This document shows positions 1 to 6,462 of a stretch of 18,278 bases of DNA, piece after piece (the stretch's first letter is position 1; every line of letters starts with the position of its first letter). The stretch covers positions 1 to 18,278 of the forward strand of contig JBPCJK010000196.1 in assembly GCA_051005375.1 (NCBI GenBank), given 5' to 3'. Source of the stretch: JADDRA01 sp051005375. GTDB taxonomy: Bacteria > Actinomycetota > Acidimicrobiia > Acidimicrobiales > CADCSY01. The position numbers were made by a program, and so were the translations under genes. A model generated the notes under the pieces. That model saw only the letters and a list, made by a program, of their open reading frames with translations. It did not search any database and was not told the DNA's origin.

Positions 1-692
1 TGGCCGAGGAGTTCCTCCCCGAGCTGCCCGGCCTGGCCCTGGAGCAGGACCCCGTCCACCACCACAAGGACGTGCTGGCCCACACCATCGCCGTGGTGGC
101 CAAGACCCGCCCCGAGCGCATCGTCCGCCTCGCTGCCCTGTTCCACGACGTGGGCAAGCCCAAGACCCGCTCCTTCGGGCCGAGGGGCAAGGTCAGCTTC
201 CACCACCACGAGGTGGTGGGCGCCCGCATGACCAGGGAGCGCATGCAGGCGCTGCACTACTCCGTCCACGACATCGACGCCGTGGCCCGCCTGGTCGAGC
301 TCCACCTGCGCTTCCACACCTACAAGATGGGCTGGACCGACAGCGCCGTGCGCCGCTACGTCCGCGACGCCGGGCCCCTGCTCGACGAGCTCAACGAGCT
401 CACCCGCTGCGACTGCACCACCCGCAACCGGCGACGGGCCGAGGAGCTGTCCCGGCGCATGGACACCCTCCAGGAGCGCATCGCCGCGCTCCAGGTGGCC
501 GAGGAGCTGCGCAGCATCCGCCCTGACCTCGACGGCACCCAGGTGATGGCCCAGCTCGGGGTGGCGCCAGGCCCGGTGGTGGGCCGGGCCCTGGACTTCC
601 TGCTGGAGCTGCGCCTGGAAGAAGGCCCGCTGGGCGAGGAGGAGGCTCGACGCCGCCTCGACGCCTGGTGGTCGGCCCAGGGTGGTGACTGA
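1..692 (+). CDS. pcnA: CCA-adding tRNA nucleotidyltransferase, 5'-truncated
   Basis: Adds or repairs the 3' CCA end of tRNAs in the cytoplasm. The reading frame is open from base 3 and gives 229 residues, so only the C-terminal half of a protein that is usually 400-480 residues long is present; the N-terminal catalytic nucleotidyltransferase head lies outside the window. What is visible is an HD domain: DPVHHHKDVLAHT near the start, LFHDVGKPKTR, a second His cluster FHHHEVVGA, then LVELHLRFH and the RCDCTTRNRRRA segment, followed by an RPDLDGTQVM arm and a C-terminal LRLEEGPLG helix. This order matches the actinobacterial HD-containing CCA enzymes (PcnA type). The stop overlaps the start of the next gene by 8-11 bases, so the two are probably cotranscribed. 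Recognition is strong; only the missing half is unknown. Confidence 0.93.
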   Translation, partial: AEEFLPELPGLALEQDPVHHHKDVLAHTIAVVAKTRPERIVRLAALFHDVGKPKTRSFGPRGKVSFHHHEVVGARMTRERMQALHYSVHDIDAVARLVELHLRFHTYKMGWTDSAVRRYVRDAGPLLDELNELTRCDCTTRNRRRAEELSRRMDTLQERIAALQVAEELRSIRPDLDGTQVMAQLGVAPGPVVGRALDFLLELRLEEGPLGEEEARRRLDAWWSAQGGD

Positions 693-1482
693 ACCTCCGC
701 CGCCGCCGCCGCCACTCCGGCCGCAGCCGGGCCGGGCGGCACTTCGGCTGGCCACGTTCAACGTCCAACACGGGCGGATGGCCGCCGGCCGGGTCGACGT
801 CGGCGTCCTTGTCCGCACCTGCGCCGCTCTGGGCGCCGACGTGCTCGGTCTCCAGGAAGTGGACGTGGGGACCCACCGGGTCGGCGGTAGCGACCTCGCT
901 GGGGAGGCCGCCGCCACCACCGGGATGGCCGTGGCCTTCGGCCCCACCCGGCCCCTCGGCCCGGGCCGCTACGGCAACGCCCTGCTGGCCAGGGGGGAGC
1001 TCCAGGATGTGGAGCTGCTCAGCCTTCCCCCCTCCGAGCCCCCGCTGCCCTTCAAGGCCTCCAAGCCGTTCAGGACCAGGAACGAGGCCCGGGGAGCGAT
1101 CCTGGCCTCCGTCGTCCTTGCCCGCGGCTGGCGGCTCTCGGTGGCGGTCTGCCACCTGGGCCTGGCCCCCGGAGAGGCGGGAACCCAGTTGGGCGCCGTC
1201 TTGGCAAGCCTGGTTGAGCGGCCTGCCCCGCTGGTCCTGCTCGGTGACCTCAACCTCCCGCCCGGGCCGGTACACGCCCTGGTCGAGGCCGCCGGGCTGA
1301 CCCTCGTCGGCGGACCACCCACCTTTCCCGGCCACCAGCCGTCGCAGCGCATCGACCACATCGCCGTGGCCGACCTGGTCCCCACCGGCGTGGTCGCCCC
1401 CGCGGTGCCGGTGAGCGACCACCGTCCCCTGGTGGTGGAGGTCGAGGTTCCTCAGGGCGACGAGCGGAGCCGGCCTTGGTGA
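682..1482 (+). CDS. Endonuclease/exonuclease/phosphatase (EEP) family protein
   Basis: Metal-dependent phosphodiester hydrolase of the EEP (DNase I-like) superfamily, 266 residues; substrate unknown. The family's active-site elements appear in order: TFNVQHG (Asn near residue 27), LQEVD (Glu59, Asp61), RYGNALL, CHLG (His158), LLGDLNLPP (Asp189, Asn191), RIDHI (Asp225-His226) and the terminal SDHRPL (Asp246-His247). There is no signal peptide; the N-terminus is a short run of prolines. Two consecutive GTG codons at 682 and 685 could start it, both overlapping the stop of the CCA-adding enzyme, which suggests translational coupling. No substrate-specific motif lets me choose between nuclease, sphingomyelinase-like or inositol-phosphatase-like activity. 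It converges on the minus-strand gene at 1502 with a gap of 19 bases. Confidence 0.88.
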   Translation: MVTEPPPPPPPLRPQPGRAALRLATFNVQHGRMAAGRVDVGVLVRTCAALGADVLGLQEVDVGTHRVGGSDLAGEAAATTGMAVAFGPTRPLGPGRYGNALLARGELQDVELLSLPPSEPPLPFKASKPFRTRNEARGAILASVVLARGWRLSVAVCHLGLAPGEAGTQLGAVLASLVERPAPLVLLGDLNLPPGPVHALVEAAGLTLVGGPPTFPGHQPSQRIDHIAVADLVPTGVVAPAVPVSDHRPLVVEVEVPQGDERSRPW

Positions 1483-1501
1483 TCAGGGGCGCAGCTCCGT
1501 A

Positions 1502-1696
1502 TTAGGTGGGGTTGACGCCGCTGCCCTTCTCCTCAGCGCCCTGCTCACCGGAATCGCTGCTCACTTCGATGCTGTTCACGCTCTCGACACCGTGGACCTC
1601 GGTGTTGCCGAGGACGGCCAGGAACCTTTCCCCTATCTCCGCAGGGTCCTCGTCGTAGTCGAGCTTCTCCAACGTCACATCAAGGATGAACTTCAT
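1502..1696 (-). CDS. Small acidic protein downstream of ino1
   Basis: Sixty-four-residue protein that I do not recognise. It starts MKFILDVTLEKLDYDEDP and ends in an acidic/Ser/Gly tail, with no Cys pair, no membrane segment and no signal peptide, so it is probably cytosolic. The open frame extends upstream, but the ATG at 1694-1696 is the clear start because AGGAGG (1702-1707) sits five bases before it, among the best ribosome binding sites in the window. It lies 73 bases downstream of ino1 on the same strand, so it may be read from the same transcript, although an inverted repeat sits between the two. The strong binding site argues for real expression. Function is unknown and cannot be guessed from context beyond the link to ino1. 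Confidence 0.7.
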   Translation of the reverse strand: MKFILDVTLEKLDYDEDPAEIGERFLAVLGNTEVHGVESVNSIEVSSDSGEQGAEEKGSGVNPT

Positions 1697-1714
1697 CTGA
1701 CCTCCTGGTGAGTA

Positions 1715-1744
1715 CACGGCCGTCGGTCGCTCGCGCCGGCCGTG
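1715..1744 (-). other. Inverted repeat (RNA hairpin) between ino1 and the small gene
   Basis: Perfect 8-bp arms CACGGCCG (1715-1722) and CGGCCGTG (1737-1744) flank a 14-base loop. On the minus strand it lies downstream of the ino1 stop and ends seven bases before the AGGAGG of the small gene. No T-run follows on the minus strand, so it is not a classical intrinsic terminator. It could be a partial terminator, an mRNA-end stabiliser or a structure that affects access to the ribosome binding site. Confidence 0.45.
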
Positions 1745-1769
1745 AGGAACGGCTACGGGACCGGGGAGG

Positions 1770-2891
1770 TTAGCTCTCCCCACCCTGCGTGGCCACGCCG
1801 GCGATGAACGCCTCCACCATGCGCTGGGCCTCGTCGTCGTGGTGCTGGACGGGGGGTGACTTCATGAAGTAGGCGCAAGGTCCGGCCAGGGGGCCGCCGA
1901 TGCCCCGGTCGAGGGCGACCTTGGCACAGCGCAGGGCGTCGATGATGACCCCGGCGGAGTTGGGGGAGTCCCACACCTCCAACTTGAGCTCGACGTTGAG
2001 GGGAGCGTCGCCGAAGTTACGGCCCTCCATGCGGATGTAGGCCCACTTGCGGTCGTCGAGCCAGGGCACGTGGTCGGAAGGGCCGATGTGGACGTCGTCG
2101 TCGGCGATCCCGTTCTCCACCTGGCTCGTCACCGACTGGGTCTTGGACACCTTCTTGGACTCCAGCCGGTCGCGCTCGAGCATGTTCTTGAAGTCCATGT
2201 TGCCGCCTACGTTGAGCTGGTAGGTCCGGTCCAGCACCATGCCCCGGTCCTCGAAGAGCCGGGCCAGGATGCGGTGCACGATGGTGGCGCCCACCTGGCT
2301 CTTGATGTCGTCGCCCACGATGGGCACGCCGGCCTGGGTGAAGCGGGCTGCCCACTGAGGGTCACTGGCGATGAACACGGGGATGGCGTTGACGAAAGCC
2401 ACCCCGGTGGCCAGGCACGCCTCGGCATAGTGCTTCTGGGCGACCTCGGATCCCACCGGCAGGTACGAAACCAACACCTCGGCGCCGCTCGCCCGGAGGG
2501 CCTCGGCGACGTCGACGGCCTCAGCCGGGCTCTCCTCGCAGGTTTCCCGGTAGTAGCGACCGAAGCCGTCGAAGGTGGGCCCCCGCTGCACGGTGACGCC
2601 CAGCTCGCCCACCGAAGCGAAGCGCAGGGTGTTGTTCTGGCTGGCGAAGATGGCCTTGCCGGCGTCGAGGCCGACCTTGGCGGCATCGACATCGAAGGCG
2701 GCCACCAGCTGGATGTCGCGGATGTGGTAGCCGCCCAGCTCGACGTGCATGAGCCCGGGCACCTCCTCGCCAGGGTCGGCGTCGCTGTAGTAGGTCAGGC
2801 CCTGGAGCAGGGCGCTGGCGCAGTTGCCCATGCCGGCGATTGCCAGGCGGACGGGGCTGGGATGGGTGGGGGTGGCGGTGGTGGTGCTCAT
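1770..2891 (-). CDS. ino1: Inositol-3-phosphate synthase (actinobacterial type)
   Basis: Converts glucose 6-phosphate to 1D-myo-inositol 3-phosphate with bound NAD, the first step toward phosphatidylinositol lipids and mycothiol-type thiols. It has 373 residues, close to the roughly 367 of the mycobacterial enzyme. The Rossmann NAD loop is AGMGNCASAL (19-28), followed by NNTLRF (86-91) and the active-site blocks GDDIKSQVGA (193-202), NVGGNMDFKNMLER (227-240) and LESKKVSKTQ (243-252), all typical of the family. The ATG at 2889-2891 is preceded by GGAGGT. This ATG overlaps the TGA of padR by four bases (2888-2891), so the two genes are translationally coupled and expression of ino1 should follow PadR. 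The open frame continues upstream through padR but has no family similarity there. Confidence 0.96.
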   Translation of the reverse strand: MSTTTATPTHPSPVRLAIAGMGNCASALLQGLTYYSDADPGEEVPGLMHVELGGYHIRDIQLVAAFDVDAAKVGLDAGKAIFASQNNTLRFASVGELGVTVQRGPTFDGFGRYYRETCEESPAEAVDVAEALRASGAEVLVSYLPVGSEVAQKHYAEACLATGVAFVNAIPVFIASDPQWAARFTQAGVPIVGDDIKSQVGATIVHRILARLFEDRGMVLDRTYQLNVGGNMDFKNMLERDRLESKKVSKTQSVTSQVENGIADDDVHIGPSDHVPWLDDRKWAYIRMEGRNFGDAPLNVELKLEVWDSPNSAGVIIDALRCAKVALDRGIGGPLAGPCAYFMKSPPVQHHDDEAQRMVEAFIAGVATQGGES

Positions 2892-3505
2892 TGGTGACCT
2901 CCGGTGGTTTCCTTGTCTCGCTCGTCGCCAGCCTCTTCTTCGCTGGCGATCAGACGGCCGATCCAGGCGATGTCGCTCATGGTCGACTCGCTGTCGTGCT
3001 CCATCAGGGCGCGGAGGTAGGGGTCGTCCCCCTCCTTGCACGCCACTGCCCGCCGGGTCTCCTCCAGGCGTTCCCTCAGGATTGCCCGGCGCCGCTCGAG
3101 AAGGCGCAGCCGGGTAGGTCGATCGCACCAGCGAAAGAAGGCCAGCTTCATGCCAAAGCTGCGCTCGTCGTCGGCCGGGTCGGCCATGAGCTCCCGCAGC
3201 CGTGCTTCGCCGACCTCGGTGATGCCGTAGACCTTCTTGTTGCGCGACCCCCGGGTGGCCCGGCGCCGAGACCGGAAGGCCGCCGCCTCCCCGGTGAGCG
3301 ACCCGGTCATGGGCGTCGTCGCCGTCTGGTCACCGGCGTCGATGACGGTCACCGCCGCCTCGCGCTCCAAGCGGTTCAGCGCCGGGTAGAGCGATCCGAA
3401 GGAGACGTTGGAGAGGGGCCCGAGCACCCTGCGCAGGTGCTTCTTGAGCTCGTAGCCGTGCAGGTTGGCCTCCTTGAGGATTCCCAGGATGGCCAACTCG
3501 ATCAC
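2888..3505 (-). CDS. PadR family transcriptional regulator with enlarged wing
   Basis: DNA-binding regulator of the PadR family, 205 residues. The N-terminal winged helix reads IELAILGILKEANLHGYELKK (residues 2-22), then FGSLYPALNRLE (36-47) as recognition helix and KVYGITEVGEARL (91-103) closing the wing. The C-terminal half is charged and helical, as in PadR dimerisation domains. Between the two wing strands (about 56-88) is an unusually long Thr/Arg-rich insert. I chose the GTG at 3503-3505 over a TTG at 3512-3514 because it gives the family's usual N-terminus and lies seven bases after TAGGTT, a leaderless arrangement seen twice more in this window. It is directly upstream of, and overlaps, ino1; the same pair occurs in mycobacteria (Rv0047c/Rv0046c). 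It probably represses its own operon through the palindrome at 3524-3535. Confidence 0.9.
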   Translation of the reverse strand: MIELAILGILKEANLHGYELKKHLRRVLGPLSNVSFGSLYPALNRLEREAAVTVIDAGDQTATTPMTGSLTGEAAAFRSRRRATRGSRNKKVYGITEVGEARLRELMADPADDERSFGMKLAFFRWCDRPTRLRLLERRRAILRERLEETRRAVACKEGDDPYLRALMEHDSESTMSDIAWIGRLIASEEEAGDERDKETTGGHQ

Positions 3506-3512
3506 GCGCTCC

Positions 3513-3542
3513 AACCTATCGCCTCGATATATCGAATCGCAA
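3513..3542 (-). promoter_or_regulatory. Promoter of the padR-ino1 operon
   Basis: On the minus strand, TTGCGA (3542-3537) and TAGGTT (3518-3513) are separated by 18 bases. TAGGTT fits the actinobacterial TANNNT -10 pattern, and the GTG start of padR follows after seven bases, so transcription would begin at or next to the start codon (leaderless mRNA). The -35 match is 4 of 6 to TTGACA. Assigned by inspection only. Confidence 0.55.
3524..3535. promoter_or_regulatory. Palindromic operator candidate for PadR
   Basis: TCGATATATCGA is a perfect 12-bp palindrome and an AT-rich island in otherwise GC-rich DNA. It lies in the spacer between the -35 and -10 elements of the padR promoter, the position where bound repressor blocks RNA polymerase. 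PadR regulators commonly bind short palindromes in their own promoters. It is also about 83 bases upstream of the divergent DUF5318 gene and might influence it. Confidence 0.6.
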
Positions 3543-3604
3543 CCATCCTGGCGTCCTCGAGCAAGGGCCGAGACCCTGGCCTGGGCGGAGCGCCGCCGGT
3601 TCGG

Positions 3605-3610
3605 TACCCT
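3605..3610 (+). promoter_or_regulatory. -10 element for a leaderless DUF5318 transcript
   Basis: TACCCT matches TANNNT and ends exactly seven bases before the GTG at 3618, so transcription would start at or beside the start codon. No convincing -35 element is seen 17-18 bases upstream. Confidence 0.45.
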
Positions 3611-3617
3611 TCGCGGC

Positions 3618-4037
3618 GTGCCGTTCGGCTTGGAGAAGCTGTGGGGGGACGTCCCCGGGTCAGGCGAGGTCGACTACCGTCTGGCCCGCCAGGCGATCGT
3701 CGCCCAGTTCCGCAGGGGGCGCCTGTCCCGCCAGCAGGTGTGTGACGCCCAACCCGAGCTGATGCGGGCCGCACGCAACGTCGGAGAGGAGTCGAGTCAC
3801 CCGTGCCCCATCTGCGCCGCCGTCAAGGTCGTGTTCGTGACCTACGTGTTCGGGCCGAGGATGCCGGCGAACGGGCGGTGCGTGACGACGCCGACGGAGA
3901 TTCAGCGGCTGGCCCGAGGAAGCGCCGACCGCCTCGCCTACGTGGTCGAGGTCTGCCCCGACTGTCGCTGGAACCACCTGGCTCGCACCTTCCCGCTGGC
4001 GCGGGCTCGCTCGCCGCGCTCGGCCCCCTCCGGCTGA
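3618..4037 (+). CDS. DUF5318 family protein (probable zinc ribbon)
   Basis: Conserved actinobacterial protein of unknown function, 139 residues from the GTG at 3618. The core matches the mycobacterial Rv0049 family as I know it: VDYRLARQA (18-26), RGRLSRQQVCDAQPELMRAA (33-52), a first Cys pair CPIC (63-66), VTYVFGP (74-80) and a second pair VCPDCRWNHL (112-121). The two CxxC pairs suggest a zinc ribbon, perhaps for nucleic acid or protein contact. The open frame runs back to 3465, but the region before 3618 overlaps the padR promoter and start. The -10 box at 3605-3610 supports the chosen start. It lies divergent to padR and upstream of the PBP gene, as in mycobacteria, with two membrane genes between it and the PBP here. 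The role is unknown; position suggests a link to envelope growth. Confidence 0.85.
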   Translation: MPFGLEKLWGDVPGSGEVDYRLARQAIVAQFRRGRLSRQQVCDAQPELMRAARNVGEESSHPCPICAAVKVVFVTYVFGPRMPANGRCVTTPTEIQRLARGSADRLAYVVEVCPDCRWNHLARTFPLARARSPRSAPSG

Positions 4038-4648
4038 GCGCCGCCGCCGCCGCCGCCGTCCTAGCCTTCTCCTCCACCGGCCACGTCGTCGCCCTTGCCG
4101 CCCTGCTGGCGGTGCTGGTGGCCCAGCCGGCGGCTGTGGGAGCCGTCCTGTTTGCCGGGATCGCCATGGTGGAGCGCTGGGGGACGACGTCGCTGGATGC
4201 TGTCGCCGGCGCCCAGACGGTGCTCGGCCCCGGAGGTGTCGTCGGTCCCGGCCCCGCCGCCGCCTCGGCCTGGTTGGCCGCCGCCGCCCTGGTGCTGGCC
4301 ACGCCTCTCGCCGGCGGCCATGATCCTGACGACGCCAGCGTGGCCCTGGAGGACGATCGGGCCTCGGCCCCGCCCCCGTCCCCGTCCCGTCGGCGCCGGC
4401 GCCGGCCGAAACCGGCCGCCCTGGTCGCCGCTCTGGCTCTCGGCTCCGCCGCCGCCGCCTCCGTGGCCGGTCCTGACCTGGCCAGCGACCTCGTCCTGCG
4501 CCTGGGCGCAACCGCCGCCGCCGTGGTGGTCGCCGTAGCCGTGGCCATGCTGCGACGCCAGCAGGTGACCGCCGCCCTGGCGCTGGTCGCCGGTCTCGCC
4601 GCCGCCGGCTTCGCCGCCGCGGTGGCCACCGGCCGGGTCGGCTTGTGA
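4034..4648 (+). CDS. Ala-rich membrane protein, start uncertain
   Basis: Unrecognised membrane protein of about 200 residues. Hydrophobic segments are clear: an Ala-rich stretch followed by HVVALAALLAVLVAQPAAVG, then VLFAGIAMV, AASAWLAAAALVLA, and after a Pro/Arg-rich cytoplasmic-looking linker (PPPSPSRRRRRRPKP) three more (AALVAALALGSAAAASVA, AAAVVVAVAVAML, ALALVAGLAAAGFAAAVA). No catalytic motif is visible. The frame has no ATG, GTG or TTG between the DUF5318 stop and 4112. The only start that includes the first hydrophobic segment and couples to the upstream gene is CTG at 4034-4036, overlapping the TGA (CTGA). Canonical alternatives are GTG at 4112 or 4118 and ATG at 4166. The gene end and membrane nature are firm, the start is not. 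Confidence 0.6.
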   Translation: MSAAAAAAVLAFSSTGHVVALAALLAVLVAQPAAVGAVLFAGIAMVERWGTTSLDAVAGAQTVLGPGGVVGPGPAAASAWLAAAALVLATPLAGGHDPDDASVALEDDRASAPPPSPSRRRRRRPKPAALVAALALGSAAAASVAGPDLASDLVLRLGATAAAVVVAVAVAMLRRQQVTAALALVAGLAAAGFAAAVATGRVGL

Positions 4649-4668
4649 TGCCGGCATCCTCCTGGACC

Positions 4669-4698
4669 GGGCCCGGGCCCCTCGCTGGTGCCGGGCCC
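4669..4698 (+). terminator. GC-rich hairpin after the first membrane gene
   Basis: GGGCCCGG (4669-4676) and CCGGGCCC (4691-4698) can form an 8-bp stem with a 14-base loop, beginning 20 bases after the stop at 4648. The bases after it contain scattered Ts (GTTCTGGCTT at 4701-4710) rather than a T-run, so termination may be weak. The arms are partly self-complementary, so other pairings exist. Confidence 0.35.
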
Positions 4699-4732
4699 CC
4701 GTTCTGGCTTCAACCGGTGACGGATATCGACG

Positions 4733-4813
4733 GTGAGTGACGCCAGAACGATCGCCTGGGCACGGTCCCTGGCATGGGCACCGTCCCCCGCCGAAGCCAC
4801 GGAGACGGCGTGA
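4733..4813 (+). CDS. Possible 26-residue leader peptide
   Basis: A GTG-initiated frame of 26 codons whose TGA (4811-4813) overlaps the GTG start of the next membrane gene as GTGA. Composition is unremarkable and no ribosome binding site precedes it. It could be a short upstream frame coupled to the large membrane protein, or chance in stop-poor GC-rich DNA. Listed because the junction mimics the real overlaps elsewhere in the window. Confidence 0.2.
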   Translation: MSDARTIAWARSLAWAPSPAEATETA

Positions 4814-6447
4814 ACGGCGCTGTCATCGTGGCCGCCTTGGTGACCCCACTGGCGGGGGCGTTGGTGGCCCTGGTCGTCCCCTCGCCCGGCGGCGGGTTCC
4901 GGAGGCGGTCCAAGGGTCCGAAGGGTCCGAAGGGGGAGCGTCGGAGGGGGAGGCGGAGGCGGTCGGGGAAGGACGCCTCCGGAGCAGATACCGGCAGCAC
5001 CGCCAGGGAGCACAACGAGGCGCCGGCCGGGCCTGACCCGTCGCTGACCGAGCCCTCGTCGCCGGACCCCGCTGCCGTGGAACGAGCGGGGGCGCTGGCG
5101 CGCCTGGCCGTGCGGGTGGCAGCGCTGGTCACCGCTGCCCTGTGGCTGGTGGTGACCCTGCTCGGGGGAGCCAACGTGGGACCCGTCGCCGCCGCCTCCG
5201 AGGTGAGCGCAGCCGCCGCCGGTGCCGCCCTCCTCCTCGCCGCCGTGGGCCGGCCCGCCCGCCGACTGCCAGCCGCCGCCAGCGCGTTGGCCCTGGCCCT
5301 GGTCAACGTCGGCCTGGCCCTGAGCGTCGGCCAGGACCGCCCCGCCCTCGCCGTCGTGGGCCTGGCCGCCGCCGCCGTGGTGACCCTGGCCAGCTGGGGG
5401 GCTGACGAGGGAAGTGGCCGCCTGGCTCCCAGCCTTGCCCTGCTGGGGGTGGCTGGGGTCGCTGCCGGCCTGTCTCGAGGCATCAGCGCCACGGGGTCCA
5501 CAGTCCTGGCGCCGGGGACCGAGCTCGGGCTCGACGCTGGGCTCCTGTTGGTGGGCGGGGCCGCCGCCGTGGCCGTGGCCGGAGCCATGGCGCCCCGCCG
5601 ATCGAGCGTGCTCCTCCTCCCCGTGGCCCTGGTCATCGGGGTTCCGGCCGCTGCTGCCCTGGGTTCCTCGGGCGACGTCGTCGCCGTGCTCCTGGCGGTG
5701 GTAGGCGTCCTGGCCGCCGCGGCATGGGCGGTGGGACCGGCGGGCGCAAGTGGTCAGCGAGCGATGGTGGCGACGCTGGCCTTGACCGCTCTCGCTGCTG
5801 CCGCACTCTCCGGCGGCGGTCTGCCGGCGGCCGCCCTGGCCTCGGCGGGCGGCCCTCAGGCCGGCCTGGCCGCCGCCTGGCTGTTGGCCGCCGCCGCCGT
5901 GGTCACCGCCGTCACCCTCGTGCCTGCCGCTGCCCTCAGCGCCTTGCCCGGCCTCGCCGCCCTGGTGGCCGTGCAGGTCGCTGACCCCCGAACGGCCTCC
6001 CTGGCGGTGGGCGCGCTGGCCGCAGCCAGCGCCGTCGCCGCCGTCATGGGCCTTCGTCGTGATGCGACCGCCGAGGTCGACCGGCGTCGCTGGGCCGGCA
6101 CCGCTGACGGGCGCAGCGGGCGGGGCCCGCTCATCGCCGCCGTCCCTGCCCTGGCCGTGGGGGTCTGGCTCCTCCTCGCCCCGCGAAGCTGGGCATGGGT
6201 GGGCGGGGCCAACTTCGACGACTGGCAGGAGAGCGTCGCCCTGGCCGCCGCTGCTGGTCTGATCGCCGCGGTGGGTGCCGCCGCCACCGGACGGGTGGCC
6301 GTCCCCAGGCGCCCCCTTCTCGCCGCCCCCGACCCCCTGCTGGGCGACGCCCACCGTCCACCCAGGCGCCTGTTGACGGTAGCTGGTGCCGTCGCGCTCG
6401 GGATGGCGCTGCTGGCGTTGCTAGCCTCGAGCGCGCGCGCGGCTTAG
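4810..6447 (+). CDS. Large polytopic Ala-rich membrane protein
   Basis: Unrecognised integral membrane protein of 545 residues. It begins with one segment (VIVAALVTPLAGALVALVV), then a basic low-complexity stretch with KGPKGPKG and many Arg, an acidic/Pro linker, and from about residue 95 a long series of a dozen or so hydrophobic helices separated by short loops. Examples are VLLLPVALVIGVPAAAAL and LAVGVWLLLAPRSWAWV; one conserved-looking loop is GGANFDDWQESVALA. I chose the GTG at 4810 because GGAG lies five bases before it and the next in-frame start upstream (4774) has none. No transporter, glycosyltransferase or respiratory signature is evident. It ends 15 bases before the PBP gene, so it is likely cotranscribed with it, and a role in envelope assembly is possible by context only. 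Extreme Ala/GCC bias makes similarity searches prone to false hits. Confidence 0.72.
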   Translation: MNGAVIVAALVTPLAGALVALVVPSPGGGFRRRSKGPKGPKGERRRGRRRRSGKDASGADTGSTAREHNEAPAGPDPSLTEPSSPDPAAVERAGALARLAVRVAALVTAALWLVVTLLGGANVGPVAAASEVSAAAAGAALLLAAVGRPARRLPAAASALALALVNVGLALSVGQDRPALAVVGLAAAAVVTLASWGADEGSGRLAPSLALLGVAGVAAGLSRGISATGSTVLAPGTELGLDAGLLLVGGAAAVAVAGAMAPRRSSVLLLPVALVIGVPAAAALGSSGDVVAVLLAVVGVLAAAAWAVGPAGASGQRAMVATLALTALAAAALSGGGLPAAALASAGGPQAGLAAAWLLAAAAVVTAVTLVPAAALSALPGLAALVAVQVADPRTASLAVGALAAASAVAAVMGLRRDATAEVDRRRWAGTADGRSGRGPLIAAVPALAVGVWLLLAPRSWAWVGGANFDDWQESVALAAAAGLIAAVGAAATGRVAVPRRPLLAAPDPLLGDAHRPPRRLLTVAGAVALGMALLALLASSARAA

Positions 6448-6462
6448 GAGCGCGTCTCTCCC

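Noticed and set aside
2070..2897. Plus-strand open frame opposite ino1
   Set aside because: Antisense shadow; ino1 on the minus strand has full-length family similarity.
3990..4112. Frameshift fusion of DUF5318 with the following membrane protein
   Set aside because: DUF5318 extends past its last conserved WNHL block in its own frame with a normal basic tail, and no slippery run is evident, so two genes are simpler.
4908..4937. Short tandem AAGGGTCCG repeats encoding KGPKGPKG (collagen-like)
   Set aside because: Only two to three units in a basic linker; too short for a collagen domain or a functional DNA repeat.
3823..6354. Very long minus-strand open frame opposite the DUF5318 and membrane genes
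   Set aside because: Low-complexity Gly/Arg/Gln-rich translation with no domain; a mirror of the GCC-rich coding strand in stop-poor DNA. Plus-strand frames have membrane-protein patterns and proper starts.
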